NCBI RefSeq assembly: GCF_014859555.1 | Contig: NZ_JACUTY010000002.1 | Coordinates: 1-64,000 of the forward strand | Direction: 5' to 3' | Source: Thiomicrospira sp. | GTDB taxonomy: Bacteria; Pseudomonadota; Gammaproteobacteria; Thiomicrospirales; Thiomicrospiraceae | Length of the DNA stretch: 64,000 nt | Shown here: one piece after another, positions 38,329-51,336 of the stretch | Position numbering within the stretch: position 1 is the first letter of the stretch | Layout: each line of letters starts with the position of its first letter | Position numbers and translations under genes: made by a program | The notes under the pieces: generated by a model | What the model was told of the DNA's origin: nothing | What the model saw: only the letters and a program-made list of their open reading frames with translations | The model's database searches: none

Positions 38329-39708
38329 TTATTTATGAACGCCTAACTTTTCTCTCCAACCTGGATAGATTTTGTCAGCGTCAGCTGGGAAGGACTCAAA
38401 CGCACGTGCGAATTCTTGGTGATCTTTCGCGAATTCAATTGGGTCAGCTCCTTGCTGCCAACACTCATAAGCCTGGCGTAAAGAGATCGCACCGGCGGCT
38501 GGGCTGTCGATGTGACCATAAGAACCACCACCAGAGGTGTTGATAACGTTGCCGTGACCTAAGTTTGCGAAGAAACCAGGTAGACGTAGCGCGTTCATAC
38601 CACCAGAGATGATTGGTGTAGTTGGCTTCATGCCGTTCCACTTCTGGTAGAAGAATGGCCCTTGACACTCATCACGCTCGATCATGTATGCAATGTTTTT
38701 GTCTTCATTGCCGCCTTCCATTTTACCGAAGCCCATCGTACCCACGTGGATACCTGACGCCCCTTGTAAACGGGAGATTTTAGACAATACAAATGCGGTA
38801 TAACCACGATTAGCAGAAGGCGATGTGATCGCACCATGACCCGCACGGTGGTAATGTAAGTACTGTGAAGGATAATTACGACGTGCGGTTGTGATCATGC
38901 CTGGACCACCCACATAACCGTCAACTAGGAATGCAACGTTCTGTGCAAACTCACCAAACGCTTCTAGGATGTAATCGGCACGGTAAAGCATTTCGTAATG
39001 ATCATCTGCAGTGATGTTTGCAGAGAACAATTTAGCTTGACCGGTTTCGTCTTGTGCACGTTTCATCGCATCAACAACTAAAGGCATAACTTTTTTCATT
39101 GGCGCGAAAACTTGGTTACCTTGTGGTTCATCATTTTTGATGAAGTCGCCACCCAACCAGAACTGGTAGGCTGCATTAGCAAATGGTTCTGGGCGTAAGC
39201 CCAATTTTGGCTTGATGATCGTACCGGCGATGTAACCACCGTTTTTGTAATCACGGCCAAGAATACGCCACATATCAGAAATGTCTTTTGCAGGGCCGTC
39301 AAACAAATGCAACTTAGTTTCTGGAACCCAGAAATCTACCATCTGTAGGTTTTTAACGTCGCCCATACCTTGGTTGTTACCAATCGCCAAGGTTAGGAAA
39401 GAAACCAACATGGTTTTGCCATCTGTCGCGTTACGGTCAAACAGATCGAATGGATAAGCGATTTTAATCACATGATTGGCTTCGTCGATTTCATAAACCA
39501 AAGCATCCACGCCTTTAGTGAAATCATCTGTCGTACAAACTTCAACGTTGGTGCCAGTTGAAGATTCCGCCGCAATGTGTGCCGCGACTTCTAAATAACC
39601 ATAACCTGCGACCTGCTCCATGTTATAAGCCACCAAAATATGGTTTTGACCTGCAATTAGGTCTTCTTCTTTCAAACTCAAGTCCGCATAACGATTTGAC
39701 TGATCCAT
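38329..39708 (-). CDS. cbbM: Form II RuBisCO large subunit
   Basis: '[28 protein letters not shown]', '[21 protein letters not shown]', '[18 protein letters not shown]' (active-site K region). Confidence 0.98.
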   Translation of the reverse strand: MDQSNRYADLSLKEEDLIAGQNHILVAYNMEQVAGYGYLEVAAHIAAESSTGTNVEVCTTDDFTKGVDALVYEIDEANHVIKIAYPFDLFDRNATDGKTMLVSFLTLAIGNNQGMGDVKNLQMVDFWVPETKLHLFDGPAKDISDMWRILGRDYKNGGYIAGTIIKPKLGLRPEPFANAAYQFWLGGDFIKNDEPQGNQVFAPMKKVMPLVVDAMKRAQDETGQAKLFSANITADDHYEMLYRADYILEAFGEFAQNVAFLVDGYVGGPGMITTARRNYPSQYLHYHRAGHGAITSPSANRGYTAFVLSKISRLQGASGIHVGTMGFGKMEGGNEDKNIAYMIERDECQGPFFYQKWNGMKPTTPIISGGMNALRLPGFFANLGHGNVINTSGGGSYGHIDSPAAGAISLRQAYECWQQGADPIEFAKDHQEFARAFESFPADADKIYPGWREKLGVHK

Positions 39709-39842
39709 TTAACTTACCTCAATAATAGACGGATAACCGTCTTTAACTATTTGTTATTGATAAAAACCAATAACCCCAAAATCTTTAAGGCCAGTTTATA
39801 GGAACTAAGAATTTATACAAATCAATATATTAAATGAGAATG

Positions 39843-39858
39843 ATAGATTTTTATCTAT
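39843..39858. promoter_or_regulatory. Candidate LysR/CbbR-type operator in the cbbR-cbbM intergenic region
   Basis: ATAGAT TTTT ATCTAT inverted repeat upstream of cbbM. Confidence 0.35.
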
Positions 39859-39862
39859 ACCT

Positions 39863-40819
39863 TTACTGTAGAAGGCTTTCAATTTTCTTTGTTAGGCTAT
39901 TTACTTCAAGTTTTAACAACTCAATTAACTTCTGTGCCGCAACTGAATGCAGCTTGCCTTTTGATGAAACAAGATACCACTGGCGACGAATCGGAAATCC
40001 TTCAACATTCAAAATGACAATTTCTCCCTGTTCAACATAATTTATAACGGTGGCAAGTGAGGCCACCGTGATACCCAGGTTTTGCATCAATCCTAAACGA
40101 ACCACTTCGTTACCACCCAAAATCATCTTGATGTTGGGTGTGAAACTTTGTTTTTGAAAGGCATTTTCTACTTGGGCTCGTTTACCGGATCCTTTTTCAC
40201 GCATTAAAATTGGAATATTGGTCAGCTCATCTAATTTAATTTTTGATTTTTTAGCTAAGGGATGGGACTTGTGTGCGACAAAAGCCAATGGATTCGGAGC
40301 CAACTTTTCGGAGTCTACATTCAAACCCTCTGGCGGCTCTCCGAGTATATAAAAGTCGTCTTCATTTTTTTGTATTCGATCGAGTAATTGCTCCTTGTTT
40401 CCGACAGTCATCGCTATTTTAACTTCTGGATATCGTTCGACATACTCTTGTATCACTTTAGGTATAAAATATTGTGCCGAAGAAACCACAGAAAATTTAA
40501 CTCGCCCACCTGAAAAACCTTTTTGATTTTTAATTCGATCTTCCGCGAACACTAGTTTTTCAAGTATGTCTTTAGCCGCTTCATAAAGTATTTCACCCGC
40601 TTGAGTTAAAAATACTTTCCGGCCAATCAGTTCAAATAACTGGACTTCAAGTGCATCGGCCATTTTTTTAACCTGCATTGAAACCGTTGGTTGAGTAAGG
40701 TGCAATTCTTCTGCCGCTCGCGTAAAACTTTTATGTCTTGCGATCGCCTCAAATACTTGAAGCTGACGAATGGTTGCATGTCGAATTAATTGATAAGGCT
40801 TATCTGCCACTTTAATCAC
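39863..40819 (-). CDS. cbbR: LysR-type regulator CbbR
   Basis: 'RQLQVFEAIARHKSFTRAAEELHLTQPTVSMQVKKMADALEVQLFE', next to cbbM; start codon uncertain (GTG at 40819 or GTG 40807). Confidence 0.88.
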   Translation of the reverse strand: MIKVADKPYQLIRHATIRQLQVFEAIARHKSFTRAAEELHLTQPTVSMQVKKMADALEVQLFELIGRKVFLTQAGEILYEAAKDILEKLVFAEDRIKNQKGFSGGRVKFSVVSSAQYFIPKVIQEYVERYPEVKIAMTVGNKEQLLDRIQKNEDDFYILGEPPEGLNVDSEKLAPNPLAFVAHKSHPLAKKSKIKLDELTNIPILMREKGSGKRAQVENAFQKQSFTPNIKMILGGNEVVRLGLMQNLGITVASLATVINYVEQGEIVILNVEGFPIRRQWYLVSSKGKLHSVAAQKLIELLKLEVNSLTKKIESLLQ

Positions 40820-40829
40820 CAGGCCTGGT
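40818..40829. repeat. HIP-like palindrome, exact copy overlapping the predicted cbbR start
   Basis: Exact 12-mer. Confidence 0.97.
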
Positions 40830-40852
40830 TGTGTTTGTAGGAACTATTAAAA

Positions 40853-40885
40853 CAAAAAAACCCAGGACAAGCCCGGGTTTTCAAG
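40853..40885 (-). terminator. Terminator after fba
   Basis: Minus strand AAAACCCGGG CTTGT CCTGGGTTTTTTT. Confidence 0.8.
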
Positions 40886-40907
40886 ATATAAGATTTCGTT
40901 TTAAATC

Positions 40908-41972
40908 TTATTTTACGATTTGGTTCAATGAACCCGCCGCGTAACGTGCTTGCATTTCTTCTAGGCCAATCGCTTTGATCTTAGAACCATGACCTGCACA
41001 ACCAAAGGCTTCGAAGCGGGCTTTACAGATTTCCATCATCGCATCTTCAGCCGCTTTGTAAAATTTACGCGGATCGAAGTTTGATGTATTTTCGGCTAGG
41101 TGCTTACGAATCGCACCGGTAGAAGCCATACGTAAGTCGGTATCTATGTTTACTTTACGCACGCCGTACTTGATACCTTCAACAATGGCTTCAACTGGTA
41201 CACCGTAAGTTTGACCCATATCACCACCATAATTGTTGATGATAGTTAGCCATTCTTCAGGAACAGAAGATGAACCATGCATCACAAGGTGAGTGGTTGG
41301 GATACGCTCGTGGATCTTTTTGATCTGGTCGATTTTCAATACGTCATCAGATGGCTTAGAAGTAAACTTGTAAGCGCCGTGTGACGTACCTACCGCTACC
41401 GCTAAACAGTCAACATTGGTGTCTTTTACAAACTGAGCCGCTTCTTCTGGATCAGTCAACAAAGCTGAGTGATCTAGCTTCTCGTCAGAACCATGACCGT
41501 CTTCTTCACCCATCATGCCTGTTTCTAGTGAACCTAAGCAACCTAGCTCACCTTCAACCGATACACCACCCGCGTGAGCGATTTTAACCACTTCTGCTGT
41601 AATGCCTGCGTTGTATTCATAAGATGCTGGGGTTTTCATATCAGACATCAAAGAACCGTCCATCATTACCGAAGTAAAGCCAGACTGGATTGCACGTAAA
41701 CAAACGCCTACGTCTGAACCGTGATCCTGGTGCATAACCACCGGAACGTTCGGGAACATTTCAACGGCACCCTGTACTAGGTGACGCAACATAGGTTCAC
41801 CTGCATACTTACGTGCGCCAGCTGAACCTTGTAGGATAACAGGTGAGTCAACTGCGGCCGCAGCACGCATAATTGCACGAACCTGTTCCATGTTGTTTAC
41901 GTTAAACGCTGGCATACCGAACTGATGTTCTGCTGCGTAGTCCATTAATTCACGAAGTGTAATCATCGCCAT
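40908..41972 (-). CDS. fba: Class II fructose-bisphosphate aldolase (Calvin-cycle subtype)
   Basis: '[21 protein letters not shown]', '[10 protein letters not shown]', '[14 protein letters not shown]'. Confidence 0.93.
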   Translation of the reverse strand: MAMITLRELMDYAAEHQFGMPAFNVNNMEQVRAIMRAAAAVDSPVILQGSAGARKYAGEPMLRHLVQGAVEMFPNVPVVMHQDHGSDVGVCLRAIQSGFTSVMMDGSLMSDMKTPASYEYNAGITAEVVKIAHAGGVSVEGELGCLGSLETGMMGEEDGHGSDEKLDHSALLTDPEEAAQFVKDTNVDCLAVAVGTSHGAYKFTSKPSDDVLKIDQIKKIHERIPTTHLVMHGSSSVPEEWLTIINNYGGDMGQTYGVPVEAIVEGIKYGVRKVNIDTDLRMASTGAIRKHLAENTSNFDPRKFYKAAEDAMMEICKARFEAFGCAGHGSKIKAIGLEEMQARYAAGSLNQIVK

Positions 41973-42086
41973 CTGCGAAACTCCTTTATTGGTTTCAAAA
42001 AAATTCTTAGCCCGTGGGCACTTATTCTGTCTGTTTCATAACCCATGCCAGCCTTTAGCTAACAACGGGTTATTTTCCCTTATAAT

Positions 42087-43526
42087 TCAAGGGACTTTTA
42101 CGATCTCTAATCGATTAGTTCCGCCCATAGTGCCGCGTTGTTCGCCACGAGTCAAGATGACTAAATCACCTTCTTGCACAATGCCAAACTTTTTAAGCTG
42201 AGCCAACACGTTTTGTTGAATTTCTTCATCATTTAAACCGGTGTAATCAACCATTGATGGATAAACACCACGATACATACACACTTTACGACGTGTGCTT
42301 AAGTGCGGTGTTAGTGCAAAAATTGGAATACCGGAACTAATACGAGACATCAATAAAGGTGTATTACCCGATTCTGTTAAAGCCGCAATACACTTAACAT
42401 TAAAGTGGTTAGCGGCATACATGGTCGCCATTGCTATAGTTTCATCAACGGCATTGAAATAGTCTTCAATTCGGTGCATCGAGTGCCGCGTAGAACGCGA
42501 TTTTTCGGCTTCATGACAAATGCGCCCCATGGTTTCAATAACCTGAGAGGGGAAACGACCAGTCGCCGTTTCACCAGACAACATGACCGCATCTGAACCG
42601 TCCATTACGGCGTTAGCCACATCAAATACTTCGGCACGTGTCGGAATCGCATTTTCAATCATGGTTTCCATCATCTGAGTCGCGGTAATTGTGACGCGGT
42701 TTAATTGACGAGCACGTTTGATAATTTTCTTTTGCAAGGCTGGTAGTTGCGCATCACCCACTTCTACACCCAAGTCACCACGTGCAATCATCACGACGTC
42801 TGAGGCCAATATAATGCCATCTAAAGTTTCATCATCCGCTACCGCTTCGGCACGTTCTATCTTGGATACGATACTGCAATGTAAACCGGCTTGAGCGGCT
42901 AAGGTACGGCAATATTCAACGTCTTCGGCAGAGCGTGGGAAAGACAACGCCAAGTAGTCTGCGTCTATTTTGGCGGCCGTTAGGATATCTTCTTTATCTT
43001 TTTCTGTTAAGGCACTAGCGGATAAACCACCACCCATTAAGTTGATGCCTTTATTATTAGATAAAGTACCGCCAACTGTTACCGTACATTCCACACGCTC
43101 ACCAACCACTTGGTTAACCTGCATCACAATACGACCGTCATCTAACAATAATAAATCACCTGCCTTAACGTCATAAGGCAGGTTTTTATAGGTTAAACCA
43201 ACCTCTTGCTGATTGCCCGCTTCATTACCTACTGCATTATCTAAGGCAAATTGAGCACCATCTTCAAGCTCAATTGGTCCATTTTTAAATTTAGCGATTC
43301 GAATCTTCGGACCTTGAAGGTCAACCAACACAGCGACTTCGCGATTTAATTTAGCCGCGGCTTCACGAATCCAGTTAGCTCGATCAATATGATCCTCTGC
43401 CGACCCGTGTGACATATTAATACGTACAACATCTACACCTGCTTTAATAATGCGCTCGATTTCGCCAGGACGATCCGTCGCAGGGCCAAGTGTAGCAACA
43501 ATTTTTGTTCTTCTCATAGAAACCAT
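42087..43526 (-). CDS. pyk: Pyruvate kinase
   Basis: 'RRTKIVATLGPATDRPGEIERIIKAGVDVVRINMSHG', 'MIARGDLGVEVGDAQLPALQKKIIKRARQLNR'. Confidence 0.95.
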   Translation of the reverse strand: MVSMRRTKIVATLGPATDRPGEIERIIKAGVDVVRINMSHGSAEDHIDRANWIREAAAKLNREVAVLVDLQGPKIRIAKFKNGPIELEDGAQFALDNAVGNEAGNQQEVGLTYKNLPYDVKAGDLLLLDDGRIVMQVNQVVGERVECTVTVGGTLSNNKGINLMGGGLSASALTEKDKEDILTAAKIDADYLALSFPRSAEDVEYCRTLAAQAGLHCSIVSKIERAEAVADDETLDGIILASDVVMIARGDLGVEVGDAQLPALQKKIIKRARQLNRVTITATQMMETMIENAIPTRAEVFDVANAVMDGSDAVMLSGETATGRFPSQVIETMGRICHEAEKSRSTRHSMHRIEDYFNAVDETIAMATMYAANHFNVKCIAALTESGNTPLLMSRISSGIPIFALTPHLSTRRKVCMYRGVYPSMVDYTGLNDEEIQQNVLAQLKKFGIVQEGDLVILTRGEQRGTMGGTNRLEIVKVP

Positions 43527-43701
43527 TTAAATTACTTTTCCTTTCTTAAAAGGGCTTATGCTCAGTAAGATGGCTCGCAAAATAAACTGTTACCCCTAAT
43601 CGGGGAATAGACACATCCGGCCTAAACAGCAATTCACTTCCCGAGACACCCTGTTACTTCCATAAGCCAATTCTTTATAAATGCGCACCAAACCTAGGAT
43701 C

Positions 43702-43713
43702 ACCAGGCCTGGT
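43702..43713. repeat. HIP-like palindrome, exact intergenic copy after pgk stop
   Basis: Exact 12-mer within CACCAGGCCTGGTG. Confidence 0.97.
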
Positions 43714-43728
43714 GCTTGATAAACCCGC

Positions 43729-44910
43729 TTATTTAGCGGCGCGTTTTTCCAGCATATCAACCGCTGGTAGTTTTTTGCCTTCCAAAAACTCTAGGAAAGC
43801 ACCACCGCCTGTTGAAATATAAGATACTTGATCTTCAATACCATACTTATCAATCGCCGCTAAAGTGTCACCACCGCCCGCAATTGAAAAGGCCTTTGAT
43901 TCAGCAATCGCTTTAGAGATGGTTTTAGTGCCTTCTCCAAATTGATCAAACTCAAATACACCCACCGGCCCATTCCAAACAACCGTACCGGCGTTTTTAA
44001 TGATTTCAGCCAATTCAGCGGCTGTTTTCGGCCCAATATCAAAAATCATGTCGTCATCAGACACTTCAGACACATCTTTGGTTTCAGCCGCGGCGGTTTC
44101 AGAAAACTCTTTACCGGTTACCACATCTTGCGCTAGAGGAATCGAAGCACCACGACCGTTCATGATCTCGTTAAGCTTGTTCGCGGTTGGAACCAAATCG
44201 TCTTCACAAAGAGATTTACCCACATTATGCCCAGCCGCTTTGATGAAGGTGTTGGCAATACCGCCACCTACGACCAACTGATCTACAACCGTAGATAAAG
44301 ATTCTAAAACCGTCAATTTAGTCGATACTTTAGAACCACCGACAATCGCCACTAATGGACGTGCTGGCTCTTTCAATGCTTTTGTTAATGCGTCTAGTTC
44401 TTCCGTTAACAACAAACCGGCACAAGCGACAGGTGCATATACACCCGCGCCATGGGTAGAACCCTGTGCACGATGAGCGGTACCAAAGGCATCCATTACA
44501 TACACGTCACATAATGCCGCGTACTGCTTAGATAACTCTTCAGTGTTTTTCTTCTCACCGACGTTAAAACGTACGTTTTCAAGAAGAACTAACTCGCCTT
44601 CAGCGACATCAAAACCACCATTTAGGTAGTCTTTGATTAAACGGACGTCTTTACCCAGCTTTTCAGATAGGTTAGCTGCAACCGGAGCCAAAGAGTTTTC
44701 TTCAGAGAAAACCCCTTCTTCTGGACGACCAAGGTGTGACATAACCATCACCTTAGCGCCAGCTTTCATCGCCGATTCAAACGTTTTCATTGACGCACGA
44801 ATACGTGCATCAGATGTTACTTTACCGCCTTTAACTGGAACGTTAAGGTCAGCACGAATTAATACGCGCTTACCCTTAAGATCCAAATCGGCCATTCGAA
44901 TAAAAGACAT
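43729..44910 (-). CDS. pgk: Phosphoglycerate kinase
   Basis: '[24 protein letters not shown]', '[19 protein letters not shown]'; start ATG 44910 with upstream GGGGAAAG. Confidence 0.95.
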   Translation of the reverse strand: MSFIRMADLDLKGKRVLIRADLNVPVKGGKVTSDARIRASMKTFESAMKAGAKVMVMSHLGRPEEGVFSEENSLAPVAANLSEKLGKDVRLIKDYLNGGFDVAEGELVLLENVRFNVGEKKNTEELSKQYAALCDVYVMDAFGTAHRAQGSTHGAGVYAPVACAGLLLTEELDALTKALKEPARPLVAIVGGSKVSTKLTVLESLSTVVDQLVVGGGIANTFIKAAGHNVGKSLCEDDLVPTANKLNEIMNGRGASIPLAQDVVTGKEFSETAAAETKDVSEVSDDDMIFDIGPKTAAELAEIIKNAGTVVWNGPVGVFEFDQFGEGTKTISKAIAESKAFSIAGGGDTLAAIDKYGIEDQVSYISTGGGAFLEFLEGKKLPAVDMLEKRAAK

Positions 44911-44920
44911 AGCTTTCCCC

Positions 44921-45928
<1,008 letters not shown>

Positions 45929-45970
45929 CTAATTGATGAGGTGTTTAAAACGCCTGTTTTAAACACAACA

Positions 45971-45994
45971 AACTCGCCAGAAAACTGGCGAGTT
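45971..45994 (-). terminator. Stem-loop between tkt and gap (terminator or attenuator)
   Basis: AACTCGCCAG AAAA CTGGCGAGTT, weak T-tract on the minus strand. Confidence 0.6.
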
Positions 45995-46018
45995 AAACTT
46001 TAAAAATAAAACTTTTGA

Positions 46019-48010
46019 TTAAGCGATTATTGCTTCAGCTTTTGCGACAACGTTTTCAACGGTGAAACCAAACTCTTTAAATAGCTCACCGGCTGGCGCA
46101 GACTCACCGAAGGTGTCGATGCCGACAACATCGCCCTCTAGGCCAACATACTTACGCCAAAAATCCGTTACACCCGCTTCTACTGCCAAGCGTGGTACAC
46201 CTGGAATCAAGACCGAATCTTTGTAAGCTTGGTCTTGCATATCAAACATATCTGGACAAGGCATAGATACAACACGTACTTTTTTGCCTTTCGCTGTAAT
46301 AGCGTCAGCCGCCTTAACAGCAAGCTCAACTTCAGAACCTGTTGCGATAATGATCAATTGCGCACCAGCTGCATCTTTAAGGACATAGCCGCCTTTCTCA
46401 ATCATTTTAACTTGCTCAGGAGTACGCTCCATTGGCGCTAAGTTCTGACGCGAGAATACTAAGGCTGTTGGTGCATTACTGCGCATCATCGCTACTTTCC
46501 AAGACACCGCTGACTCAATGGCATCACAACCACGCCAGGTTTGGAAATTTGGAATCATACGCATGGTCGCAATTTGTTCAACTGGCTGATGCGTTGGACC
46601 ATCTTCACCTAGACCGATTGAATCATGGGTGTAAACATAGATGGTGCCGATTTTCATCAACGCTGACATACGCAATGCATTGCGCATGAATTCCATGAAC
46701 ATTAAGAAAGTCGCGCCATAAACTTTAAACCCGCCATGTAGAACCATACCGTTCATCATGTGTGCCATACCAAACTCACGCACACCCCAAGAGATGTAGT
46801 TACCGTCGGCGTTGTTTTTGTTTACTTTAACCGTGCCTGACCAGTTGGTTAGGTTTGAACCGGTTAAGTCCGCTGAACCACCAAACATTTCTGGCAATAA
46901 TGGCCCCATAGCTTCAATTGCATTTTGCGATGCTTTACGTGACGCAATGTTTGGCATTTCCGCTTGAGTTTTAGCAATGAACTTATCCATTTCAACTTCA
47001 AAGTTCGCTGGCAACTCACCCGACATACGACGTTTGAATTCTTTTGCTAAATCAGGATAGTTTTTCGCATAGTCTTCAAACAATGTATTCCACTCAGCTT
47101 CTTCATCCGCTCCTTTCTTGGTGTGATCCCATCCATCATAGATATCTTGTGGGATAACGAACGGCTCGTGCTTCCAACCTAGGTTTTCACGGGTTAGCGC
47201 GATTTCTTGATCACCTAATGGTGCACCGTGACAGTCGTGTGTACCGCAAAGGTTTGGCGAACCGAAGCCGATCGTGGTTTTAGTACAAATTAAAGTTGGC
47301 TTGTCTTGGATAGACTTAGCTTCATGGATAGCGGCATCAATGGCATCGGCATTGTGACCATCTACACCACGGATAACGTGCCAGCCATAAGACTCGAAAC
47401 GACCCGCAACATCTTGCTCCATCCACTCATCAATGTGACCGTCAATTGAGATATTGTTGTCATCCCAGAAAGCGACCAACTTACCAAGACCTAACGCACC
47501 CGCCATGGCACAAGATTCGTGTGACAAACCTTCCATCAAACAACCATCGCCCATAAAGGCATAAGTATGGTGGTTTACAATTGCGTGTCCTGGACGGTTA
47601 AACTGCGCCGCTAACGTGCGTTCTGCAATCGCCATACCTACTGCGTTAGTAATGCCTTGGCCTAATGGCCCCGTGGTGGTTTCGATACCATCCGCATAAC
47701 CATACTCTGGGTGACCAGCGGTTTTGGCATGCAACTGACGGAACTGTTTGATATCTTCCATACCCAAGTCAAAACCAGTTAAATGCAGTAGAGAGTAGAT
47801 CAGCATTGAGCCATGACCATTTGACAATACAAAACGGTCACGATCTGCCCATTTGGCATTTTTTGGGTTGTATTTCATGTGGCCATTCCACAGTACTTCT
47901 GCAATATCAGCCATGCCCATAGGCGCGCCTGGGTGACCTGACTTGGCTTTTTGTACGGCATCCATACTTAACGCACGAATTGCGTTAGCTAAATCTCTAC
48001 GAGTTGGCAT
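46019..48010 (-). CDS. tkt: Transketolase
   Basis: '[27 protein letters not shown]', '[15 protein letters not shown]', '[18 protein letters not shown]'. Confidence 0.96.
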   Translation of the reverse strand: MPTRRDLANAIRALSMDAVQKAKSGHPGAPMGMADIAEVLWNGHMKYNPKNAKWADRDRFVLSNGHGSMLIYSLLHLTGFDLGMEDIKQFRQLHAKTAGHPEYGYADGIETTTGPLGQGITNAVGMAIAERTLAAQFNRPGHAIVNHHTYAFMGDGCLMEGLSHESCAMAGALGLGKLVAFWDDNNISIDGHIDEWMEQDVAGRFESYGWHVIRGVDGHNADAIDAAIHEAKSIQDKPTLICTKTTIGFGSPNLCGTHDCHGAPLGDQEIALTRENLGWKHEPFVIPQDIYDGWDHTKKGADEEAEWNTLFEDYAKNYPDLAKEFKRRMSGELPANFEVEMDKFIAKTQAEMPNIASRKASQNAIEAMGPLLPEMFGGSADLTGSNLTNWSGTVKVNKNNADGNYISWGVREFGMAHMMNGMVLHGGFKVYGATFLMFMEFMRNALRMSALMKIGTIYVYTHDSIGLGEDGPTHQPVEQIATMRMIPNFQTWRGCDAIESAVSWKVAMMRSNAPTALVFSRQNLAPMERTPEQVKMIEKGGYVLKDAAGAQLIIIATGSEVELAVKAADAITAKGKKVRVVSMPCPDMFDMQDQAYKDSVLIPGVPRLAVEAGVTDFWRKYVGLEGDVVGIDTFGESAPAGELFKEFGFTVENVVAKAEAIIA

Positions 48011-48219
48011 ATCAACGTCCTCAATTTTGAAAAAAATTCGGGTGTTCTAGAAGTTTCGGCGTTGCACACAGCCTTATCCAGAATAAACTTAATCTGCTAT
48101 TCTCGCTTAAAAACAAGAATTCTTCAACAAAAATGCGAATCTTGCAAAAAGATTGCATGTCTTTTTTAGGCCAATAAAACTCGAATCACGCCCAACTGAC
48201 GGGGCTTTAGTAGCGCCTT

Positions 48220-51200
48220 TTAATTCGCTCGAAGCGTTTGAATTTTATAAGAAATTTTTGTGCTTGCACTCTCATATAGTGATAACAAAGCCGGAATCAC
48301 CAGCAAAATAAGCACGGTGGCAAACATTAAACCAAATGCAATCGAAATCGCCATCGGAATCAAAAACTGCGCTTGTAATGAGGTTTCAAACAGCAATGGT
48401 GTCAGTCCGGCAATGGTGGTTAAAGACGTCACCAATACCGCCCTTAAGCGTTGTACCGAGGCTTCTTCAAGGGCCTCATTTACATTCAGACCTTCTTCAC
48501 GCAAACGTTTATAAAAACTCACTAAAATAATTGAGTTGTTCACCACAATGCCCGCCAGTCCGAAAAAGCCGAACATGGACAAGATGGTCAAACTCACCCC
48601 CATAACATAATGACCTAGAATCGCGCCAATTAAACCCAGCGGAATCGCCATCATCACAATTAGCGGCCAGCCATAAGACTCAAACACCCAAGCTAAAATT
48701 AAATAAATCAAAGCCATACCAATAAATAAACCCAGCATCATGTCGCCAAAAGTTTTTTGCTGATTTTTGGCCGTGCCTTCCAAGCTATAACGCACGCCAT
48801 ATTCCTGCATAATCTGGGGGAGCACATCCTGCTCCAAGTCAGCCAGAATTCGATTTGCGCTGTTTAGGCTCCGATCCACATCGCCCAGCACAGTTACGGC
48901 TAGTTTGCCGTTAAAATGTCGCATCACATCAAAACCTTGCTGGGTTTGCCAGCTCACGATATTGCCCAACGGCACGCGCTCGCCAGATGGGCTGATCAGT
49001 TGCTTGGCATTCAATACCGCGAGCTGCTCTTGCTGATTACGAGGCAACATAACCCTAACTTCAATTTCGTCTTCACCCAGTGTATAAATTTGCGAAAGTT
49101 GGCCAGAAAAAGCCGAACTCAGTTGCGCGCCCACCGATTGATAAGAAAAACCCATGGCTTGCGCGATCGGTGTCAGTTTAAACACCATTTGCTCGCGCCC
49201 ATAAGGTAAATCATCCGACAAACCACTGACTCCTTCAATGTCATCTAATACTTGCTGTAAGTCTAGCGAGGCCTGTTTGAGATTTTGCGGTGACCCGCCG
49301 GTAAATTGAATTTGAATATCGCGACCCGGTGGCCCACCTACTTGCGATACTACATTAAAATTTTCTAGCCCAGGCATCGGGTCGATTTTTGCCGTCCAGC
49401 TCCGAATAAACTCGGCATTACGCGTATGTCGGCGATCCGGATCGAGCAGCTCAACATTGATCGTGCCATACACCGCACCCGATGAACCCGATCCTTGGTT
49501 ATAAGCCACCACCGCGGTTTGAATAATACCGGGCTCCAGTTCTTGCTCGGTTTGTCGTAGAGCGGTATAAACCTGATCAACAAACTGCGCGGTAACCGTT
49601 TCCGGGGTGCCGGATACAAATTGAATCGAAGCATTAATTTTGTCGGCTTCAGGTGAGGGGAAAAACGTAAACCCCATACGCCCACCGGCGATCAATCCAA
49701 TTGTTACCACAATCAAGCCTAATGCCATTGCCAGCACCGTGGCACGGCTTTGCAGTACCCAACGAATCACTTGGCGAAACTGAACCTGTCTAAAATGGTT
49801 AAACGCATTATCCCAACGCTCACGCAGCTGGTTGGTTTTCAAGGGTTTGCCATGCCGTAACCCAAAACGTAAATGCCCAGGAAGCACTAAGAAACACTGA
49901 ATCAATGAGACCAAAATAACCGATACAATCACCATCGGAATCGCAAATAAAATCGCACCGATTTCCGCGCCAATCATCATCAAGGGTAAAAAGGCCGCAA
50001 TGGTGGTCAGAGAGGAGGCCATGACTGGCGTAAACATTCGGTGCGCGCCGCCTTCAGCGGCTTCGGCCGATGACTCGCCTTGTTCATAGTGGGTCAAGGT
50101 GTCTTCCCCCACTACTATCGCATCATCGACAATGATCCCCAGTGCCATTATCAAGGCAAACAAACTCATCATATTAATGCTGCCGCCGGCTAAATAAAGC
50201 ACCATTAAGGTTGTCATAAACGAGACCGGAATCCCCAACGCCACCCAAAAAGCGACTCGGCCATTTAAGAAAACATACAAAATGAGCAATACCAAAACTA
50301 AACCGCCCAAACCATTATTAACTAATAACATGATGCGTTCTTTGACCAGTGACCAGGTTTCATCATAAACCCTAAGATCAATGCCTGCAGGCAAACTCGG
50401 CTCCACTTCCGCCAACCAGTCTTGCATAATCCGCGAAGACACCAAAGTATCGCCCGATTCAGCACGTTGCAACGCCATCTCAATCGCGGGACGACCTTCA
50501 ACCACCAAATAGCTGGCATCGCGAACCGGCCTTAAAGTGACTTCAGCCAACTCACCCAGCTCAAGATACTCAGTATCACCGACACGTAATGGCAATTCTC
50601 GAAAGCCTTGTTCGCTGCGACGCTGTTCAATCGCACGCAAATCTCTCGCGGTGTCTTGATCGCCAAACCGACCCGCTGGCACATCTTGACTCAGCTTATT
50701 TATTTGGCTCGCGATTTGATCAAAGTTTAGGTCATACTGCGCCATGGAAGCCATGCTCATCTCAATCGCCATTTCTTCTAATGGGCGACCGCGAAACTCG
50801 ATTTTGTCGATACCCATATCTAACAATGCACGTTCGTAGTCTCGCACCAAATAACGTAAGCGATCTTCTTCACCCTGCTGCCCCATTACCAGCACTTTCG
50901 CTACTGGCTCGTAACGGATAATACGCTCAACAACGGGGGTTTGAATATCCTGAGGTAGGTTGCGCAATTCAGATACACGCTGGCGCACTTGATCCACCGC
51001 TTCAATCATATCGGTGCCTTCAACATATTTGAGCGTCACCACAGACACTCCCAATGATGAAGTTGAGGTCATTTCATCCAGGTTTTCAACATTACGCAAT
51101 ACACGCTCGATTGGATCGGTGACGCTTTTTTCGACATCTTGCGCATTTGCGCCCGGCCACACCACCCGAACCTGAGCATAATCAAGATTAAAGCTAGGGA

Positions 51201-51336
51201 AAAATTGTACATTTAACTTCATTAACGCCACGATCCCTAACAGAATCATTAAAGCCATCAATAAGTTAGACGCGACTTTATGGCGGACAAAAACGCCTAT
51301 CAGCCCATAAGAAGTGGGTTTGCTCGTCGGTTTCAT
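48220..51336 (-). CDS. RND-family efflux permease
   Basis: 1038 aa, 'ALIMALGIIVDDAIVVGEDTLTHYEQG', 'FGFFGLAGIVVNNSIILVSFYKRL'. Confidence 0.92.
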   Translation of the reverse strand: MKPTSKPTSYGLIGVFVRHKVASNLLMALMILLGIVALMKLNVQFFPSFNLDYAQVRVVWPGANAQDVEKSVTDPIERVLRNVENLDEMTSTSSLGVSVVTLKYVEGTDMIEAVDQVRQRVSELRNLPQDIQTPVVERIIRYEPVAKVLVMGQQGEEDRLRYLVRDYERALLDMGIDKIEFRGRPLEEMAIEMSMASMAQYDLNFDQIASQINKLSQDVPAGRFGDQDTARDLRAIEQRRSEQGFRELPLRVGDTEYLELGELAEVTLRPVRDASYLVVEGRPAIEMALQRAESGDTLVSSRIMQDWLAEVEPSLPAGIDLRVYDETWSLVKERIMLLVNNGLGGLVLVLLILYVFLNGRVAFWVALGIPVSFMTTLMVLYLAGGSINMMSLFALIMALGIIVDDAIVVGEDTLTHYEQGESSAEAAEGGAHRMFTPVMASSLTTIAAFLPLMMIGAEIGAILFAIPMVIVSVILVSLIQCFLVLPGHLRFGLRHGKPLKTNQLRERWDNAFNHFRQVQFRQVIRWVLQSRATVLAMALGLIVVTIGLIAGGRMGFTFFPSPEADKINASIQFVSGTPETVTAQFVDQVYTALRQTEQELEPGIIQTAVVAYNQGSGSSGAVYGTINVELLDPDRRHTRNAEFIRSWTAKIDPMPGLENFNVVSQVGGPPGRDIQIQFTGGSPQNLKQASLDLQQVLDDIEGVSGLSDDLPYGREQMVFKLTPIAQAMGFSYQSVGAQLSSAFSGQLSQIYTLGEDEIEVRVMLPRNQQEQLAVLNAKQLISPSGERVPLGNIVSWQTQQGFDVMRHFNGKLAVTVLGDVDRSLNSANRILADLEQDVLPQIMQEYGVRYSLEGTAKNQQKTFGDMMLGLFIGMALIYLILAWVFESYGWPLIVMMAIPLGLIGAILGHYVMGVSLTILSMFGFFGLAGIVVNNSIILVSFYKRLREEGLNVNEALEEASVQRLRAVLVTSLTTIAGLTPLLFETSLQAQFLIPMAISIAFGLMFATVLILLVIPALLSLYESASTKISYKIQTLRAN

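Noticed and set aside
38329-39708. Form II RuBisCO as cargo of the carboxysome components at 59-62 kb
   Set aside because: Form II enzymes are not known to be encapsulated and CbbM is about 20 kb away; a form I cso operon elsewhere is more likely
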